A DNA stretch of 64,000 bases from Ottelia alismoides (Eukaryota > Streptophyta > Magnoliopsida > Alismatales > Hydrocharitaceae): the NCBI GenBank assembly GCA_037367405.1, contig JAZKJV010004140.1:682001-746000 (forward strand), read 5' to 3'. Numbering within the stretch: position 1 is the stretch's first letter; each line of letters begins with the position of its first letter. Below the pieces are notes generated by a model, which saw only the letters and a program-made list of their open reading frames with translations, did no database searches and was not told the origin of the DNA. A program made the position numbers and the translations under genes. This document shows, piece by piece, positions 60,510 through 64,000 of the stretch.

Positions 60510-61890
60510 ACTAATGCAAACACAAATCCAACCCCAAGTTTACCAACTCAGACAATGAAGCTACAAAAGTTCGGCAATTATCTTTTCAATTTTAGTTGGT
60601 GATAAATCAATCATGGAAAATAATTAGCGAGTTGTTAGGTGCTGAAAAGTTTCTTATATACTGGCCCAAATTCTTACGACTAGTTGCACCTACTTTCAGC
60701 CAACATGATGTAAGTATGGACCAAAAAACGGCTACCCGTGTTACTTAAGGATGGAGCCTTACGCAGTGTCCTTTTAACCACCCACTCTGCTAAGGAAATC
60801 TGGACCGTTTACCGGCTACTCGTATTCCTCACTGAGAAGTAGCTAATCTTTTTTATAGAATCAGCAGTCAATATGAAACTTTGGAGTTGGGTTCTAGCCT
60901 TAAGTGTCGTCTCTCCCTCACTCAGAAAGATAAATGCATCCAAGGTCGGAGTTGCACTCCCGTATAAATTCTTGATTTTATGGATTAATTAAAGTGGGCT
61001 ATATTTAGCCATCCCAATTTTAATTAGGTGATCACTGAAAAATTAAATGAGCACAAATGCACATCTACCATCCAGTCCAAATTTTCTTTTAAAATTATGT
61101 GATAAAATAGAAGGGAGAAATTCGAGAAAAGTCGATGCTTGCGAAAAACAATGATGTATGGTAAGATAGAATACTTATAGTGATTCCTCTCAATCTTCAT
61201 GTGGGATGTAATACAATAATTGAAAATTATTCTAAATGGATGCAAGCCAACAAAAACCACACCTAGCAGATAGTTCTATTAGCTATGAAGAATTGAGTTA
61301 AAATTTTTGACTAAGTTGAATGATCTAATGTGCATCTCAATTAAAATGAAGTGTGATCCTAGGTTCTAGGAGCACAAACAATAAAATCTTAGAAGCTCTA
61401 ATAGCTGTATGTGCAGATCTAACCTACAAGCTACTCAAGTCAGGCCCCATCCGTACCGGAAAGTTAAATAGGCCACGAGACACCACAGAAAAAGTTCAAG
61501 GTATTTTTACACATGTGAGAGTCCAAACGAACATCACTAGAAATGAGCAATTAATTACAAAAATTAAAATTACAAAAAAATAAATCCTATACTCTATGCT
61601 CTCTCAAGACTCAACTCGATCTTAAATGAAATGCGGCTTTTCAGAAGTCGGTTAAGATGCTTCAGTTTCCAAAACCGCTCCACGTACGTCAAGTACCTCG
61701 CACGAAAAAATAAGAGAGAGAGAGAGAGGAAAAGAATAAGAGAGTAATAAAAATAATAAATAATAAAAGACAGAAAAAATGCTGAAAAATAAATGAAAAA
61801 TTTACTGTGGCACGTTCGGGGGGTCAGAATACTCGAATGTGTGGAAAACAGAGCACGCATTTTTCTAAACAAAAATCTAAGTTGTTTGCC
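60510..61890 (-). mobile_element. Element B untranslated leader
   Basis: It aligns in part with the A leader (GATAGTTCTATTAGC, TTGACTAAGTT) and lies between the coding remnant and the primer site. A (GAGA) stretch occurs near 61710-61726. No gene is supported. Confidence 0.65.
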
Positions 61891-61908
61891 TCCCCAACAA
61901 TGGCACCA
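61891..61908 (-). other. Element B primer-binding site, tRNA-Asp-like, degenerate
   Basis: TCCCCAACAATGGCACCA matches the tRNA-Asp-type site of A (TCCCCGGCAACGGCGCCA) at 14 of 18 positions. It lies two bases from LTR-B, so it is the decayed equivalent. Confidence 0.75.
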
Positions 61909-61910
61909 TC

Positions 61911-64000
61911 TGATGAGTCCGAAAATACCCTAGTTAATATGCATGAATTATCGAACGTTTAAATTAATGTTGAAAATTTTCGTTGTCGGGCAATCAGAAT
62001 TGGTCAAGAAATAACCACAGAATTTTATTCATTTTATTTGAAGTTGTTAAATGTTTAGTTTACTGGGGCAAGTCCCAAAGTCGAACTCAAGGAGGTGAAA
62101 GAAAAATCTAGAATTTTGTCTATCAAAGTTCATGCATGATTTTTGAGGCAGTATTTTTTTGTATTTTTAATGCAATTTTGGGATGAAAAATGCAAATATG
62201 CTAATTTTAGGGACTAAAATGTGATTTTCAATCAAACGATGTCCAAAAATTATGAAACTTGGCCAAGATGTAAAGTATGGTGGAATGAATGCACTGTAAT
62301 TTTTTTGGATTTCTGGCTACAAGATAGATATTTTATTAATTTATAAATGCAAACACACGTGAATTCCAATTATTAATTATATTAAATATTAAACTTCTTT
62401 ATTTTCAAGGGATAAAATTACCTAAGATCTATCACTAGATGATCAATATCAGAGAAATCCTAAACCTAAAAAAATTAGATTTAGTACCTATTAAAAATTA
62501 AAGATTGAAATATGGTAAATGATTTTATAGGGCAAACCATGCAAGAAAATGCAATTCTTTTTTGGCACAATGTGAAATCCAACTAATTCTACAATCCCTG
62601 AATTTTCGGCAATTTTTTGAGTAATGGTTAATTTGATATGAATTTCCAATCAGAGAATGGGTAAAATATACAACTTCCCGCAAGAATATTATTTAATATT
62701 AACCAATGAGCATAAAAATATCACAATCATGTCAAGTTGTAGAGAATTAGTTGAGAAATACAATGTATTTTTTAACTAATAAGATTATGCAAAATGCTTG
62801 TTCAAAATACAAAAGAAAGTCAGGGTTCTAACTACAATTGTAATAAATAGAATAAAGAAGATATGCAGTAGAAGGACTTGAATATAAATACCAATCCCCA
62901 TAAGGGGATTTCTACAAAATTACCAAGGAGACATGTGTGTCACATGACCCCTGGCTAGAGGGGGGCTTCTGCGTGATATGGAGATCTCCGGGGGTGTAGT
63001 TGCAAAGTTCCCCCAATGCGCGTGCTATGCATGTGCGCGGGGGTTTCAGTCTCCGTGCCCGACGGATGGTTGGCGGAGTGAGGCGGAGATGGTAGCCTCC
63101 GGCGATGAGGACCAATGCTGGAGTCAAGGGAGATGGCTCCTGGTAGGAGGTGTTGATGAAGAACGTGGATGCTGGAGGAAGCAAGATGGGGCTCTGCAAC
63201 GGGCTGAGGTGTGGCTGAGAAAAATCACAAGGGGCGATGCAGGACTCTTGTGTCGATGATGATGGATGTGTCGATGTCGGAGGCAAGGCTCCCAGTTTGT
63301 CAAGGCAGCGAGAGTAGAACGTTAGTGAAGCTCCTGGGAGTTGCTGGCTTGGTTGGTAACGAGTGGAGGATGGATGCACATCCCCTAGTGCGGCGATGTC
63401 GATGGCGCGATGCGAGTGGTAGAGAATTTGAAGTGGTGGAGATGGGTACTGGAGATAGGTCACTGGGGAACGCCGGTGTGGTGAATGTATGATCGACGGA
63501 GCGAGCAAGGGGGAAGATGGAGGTGGTTGGATGAAGTCATGGTGGAGCGACATGTGTTAGGTGATGAACGGTGATAGCGGTGGCTCAACGATTCTGAGAC
63601 CGAAGAAAATCTCAACCATCGAGGATGCGAGCGACGAGCACAGGTGGCTCGGATCTCATCAGGAAGGAAGAGGGGTTCGAGCTGTCACCATTGACCTCCT
63701 CTTGTATTGAAGTTGTCGGCGGATGAATCTCGATGGGGGCGGCAGAGCTTAAATAGGATATAGAGCGGGAGGAGAAAGATGGAAGAGCAATAGAGACGGG
63801 ATCAATTGGGGATTTCGATTAATCGGGAATCATGTGATTTGATTTTGATGATGATATGGAGGGTTGCCGGAATAGGAAAGGGGAACACGAGATTCGAAGA
63901 GAAGACGAGATCGGGGCGGTGGCTATGGAAGGAAGGTTGCGGGCAGAGGTGGTCAAGAATCGCAGAGGAGATTGGGAGGGGCGGCGTAGCTGAGGGGGCA
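61911..64000 (-). mobile_element. LTR-B right (5' LTR), incomplete in the window
   Basis: It starts TGATGAGTCCGAAAATACCCTAG and stays collinear with LTR-B left to the window end (for example 62941 GGGGGCTTC against 53219, and 63748 CTTAAATAGGATATAG against 54009). About 1.2 kb of it lies beyond the window. The 213-codon minus frame at 62912-63553 in the GC-rich core is disrupted in the left copy and not called as a gene. Confidence 0.85.

Larger units (their letters stand above)
52179..64000 (-). mobile_element. Element B: non-autonomous Athila-like element (right LTR cut by window end)
   Basis: It consists of LTR (52179-55485), internal region (55486-61910) and a second LTR starting at 61911. 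A PPT and a tRNA-Asp-like primer site sit at the correct borders for minus orientation. The first 115 bases of the two LTRs differ at roughly one base in eight to ten, so it is older than A. The internal region has protease-like coding sequence but no RT, RNase H or integrase. Confidence 0.85.

Overview
The window is plant nuclear repeat DNA made almost entirely of nested LTR retrotransposons. I found no host protein-coding gene, rRNA, tRNA or CRISPR. The evidence for a flowering plant is Athila-type Ty3/gypsy gag-pol proteins, primer-binding sites complementary to plant tRNA-Asp and initiator tRNA-Met, and a non-autonomous relative. GC-rich LTRs with repeated CCGTTGGATC and CACGTGG motifs would fit a monocot, but the species cannot be fixed from this sequence.

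Layout. (1) 1-13853 is a head-to-tail array of a degraded Ty3-type family, called D here. D has LTRs of more than 4 kb and an internal region of only about 2 kb that encodes gag and no pol. The order is internal end (1-512), LTR-D1 (513-5222), internal (5223-7034), LTR-D2 (7035-about 11906), internal (to 13142) and the start of LTR-D3 (13143-13853). (2) 13854-43675 is a young Athila-type element, A, inserted in LTR-D3 with a perfect 5-bp target duplication (GTATC at 13849-13853 and 43676-43680). A has three LTRs and two internal domains, LTR1-int1-LTR2-int2-LTR3, all read on the minus strand. Int2 keeps a 915-codon pol frame. Int1 is more broken. Both share the same one-base integrase frameshift. 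(3) 43681-44460 resumes LTR-D3. At about 44461 the family flips and an inverted copy, D4, runs to 49689. (4) 49690-50534 is a fragment (C) of a protease-like retroelement gene. It is abutted at 50535 by an Athila-like LTR in plus orientation (E). (5) LTR-E is interrupted at 52179 by element B (52179 to beyond 64000, minus strand). B is an older non-autonomous Athila relative with a tRNA-Asp-like primer site, a degenerate protease-like frame and no reverse transcriptase or integrase.

How the parts relate. A and B share the LTR terminal palindrome, PPT position, PPT-proximal hairpin, a series of hairpin plus C-run motifs upstream of the 3' LTR, and the tRNA-Asp primer choice, although their coding regions differ. 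This fits an autonomous/non-autonomous pair. D is a separate gag-only (TR-GAG-like) family with an initiator tRNA-Met primer site.

Relative age judged by eye: A is youngest (its LTRs are nearly identical), B is older (roughly one difference per 8-10 bases at the LTR edge), and D and C are old and mosaic. The most interesting signals are the two multi-LTR arrays, compensatory base changes in the PPT-like hairpins, the RT-less B/C protein, and the mosaic junction in LTR-D1.
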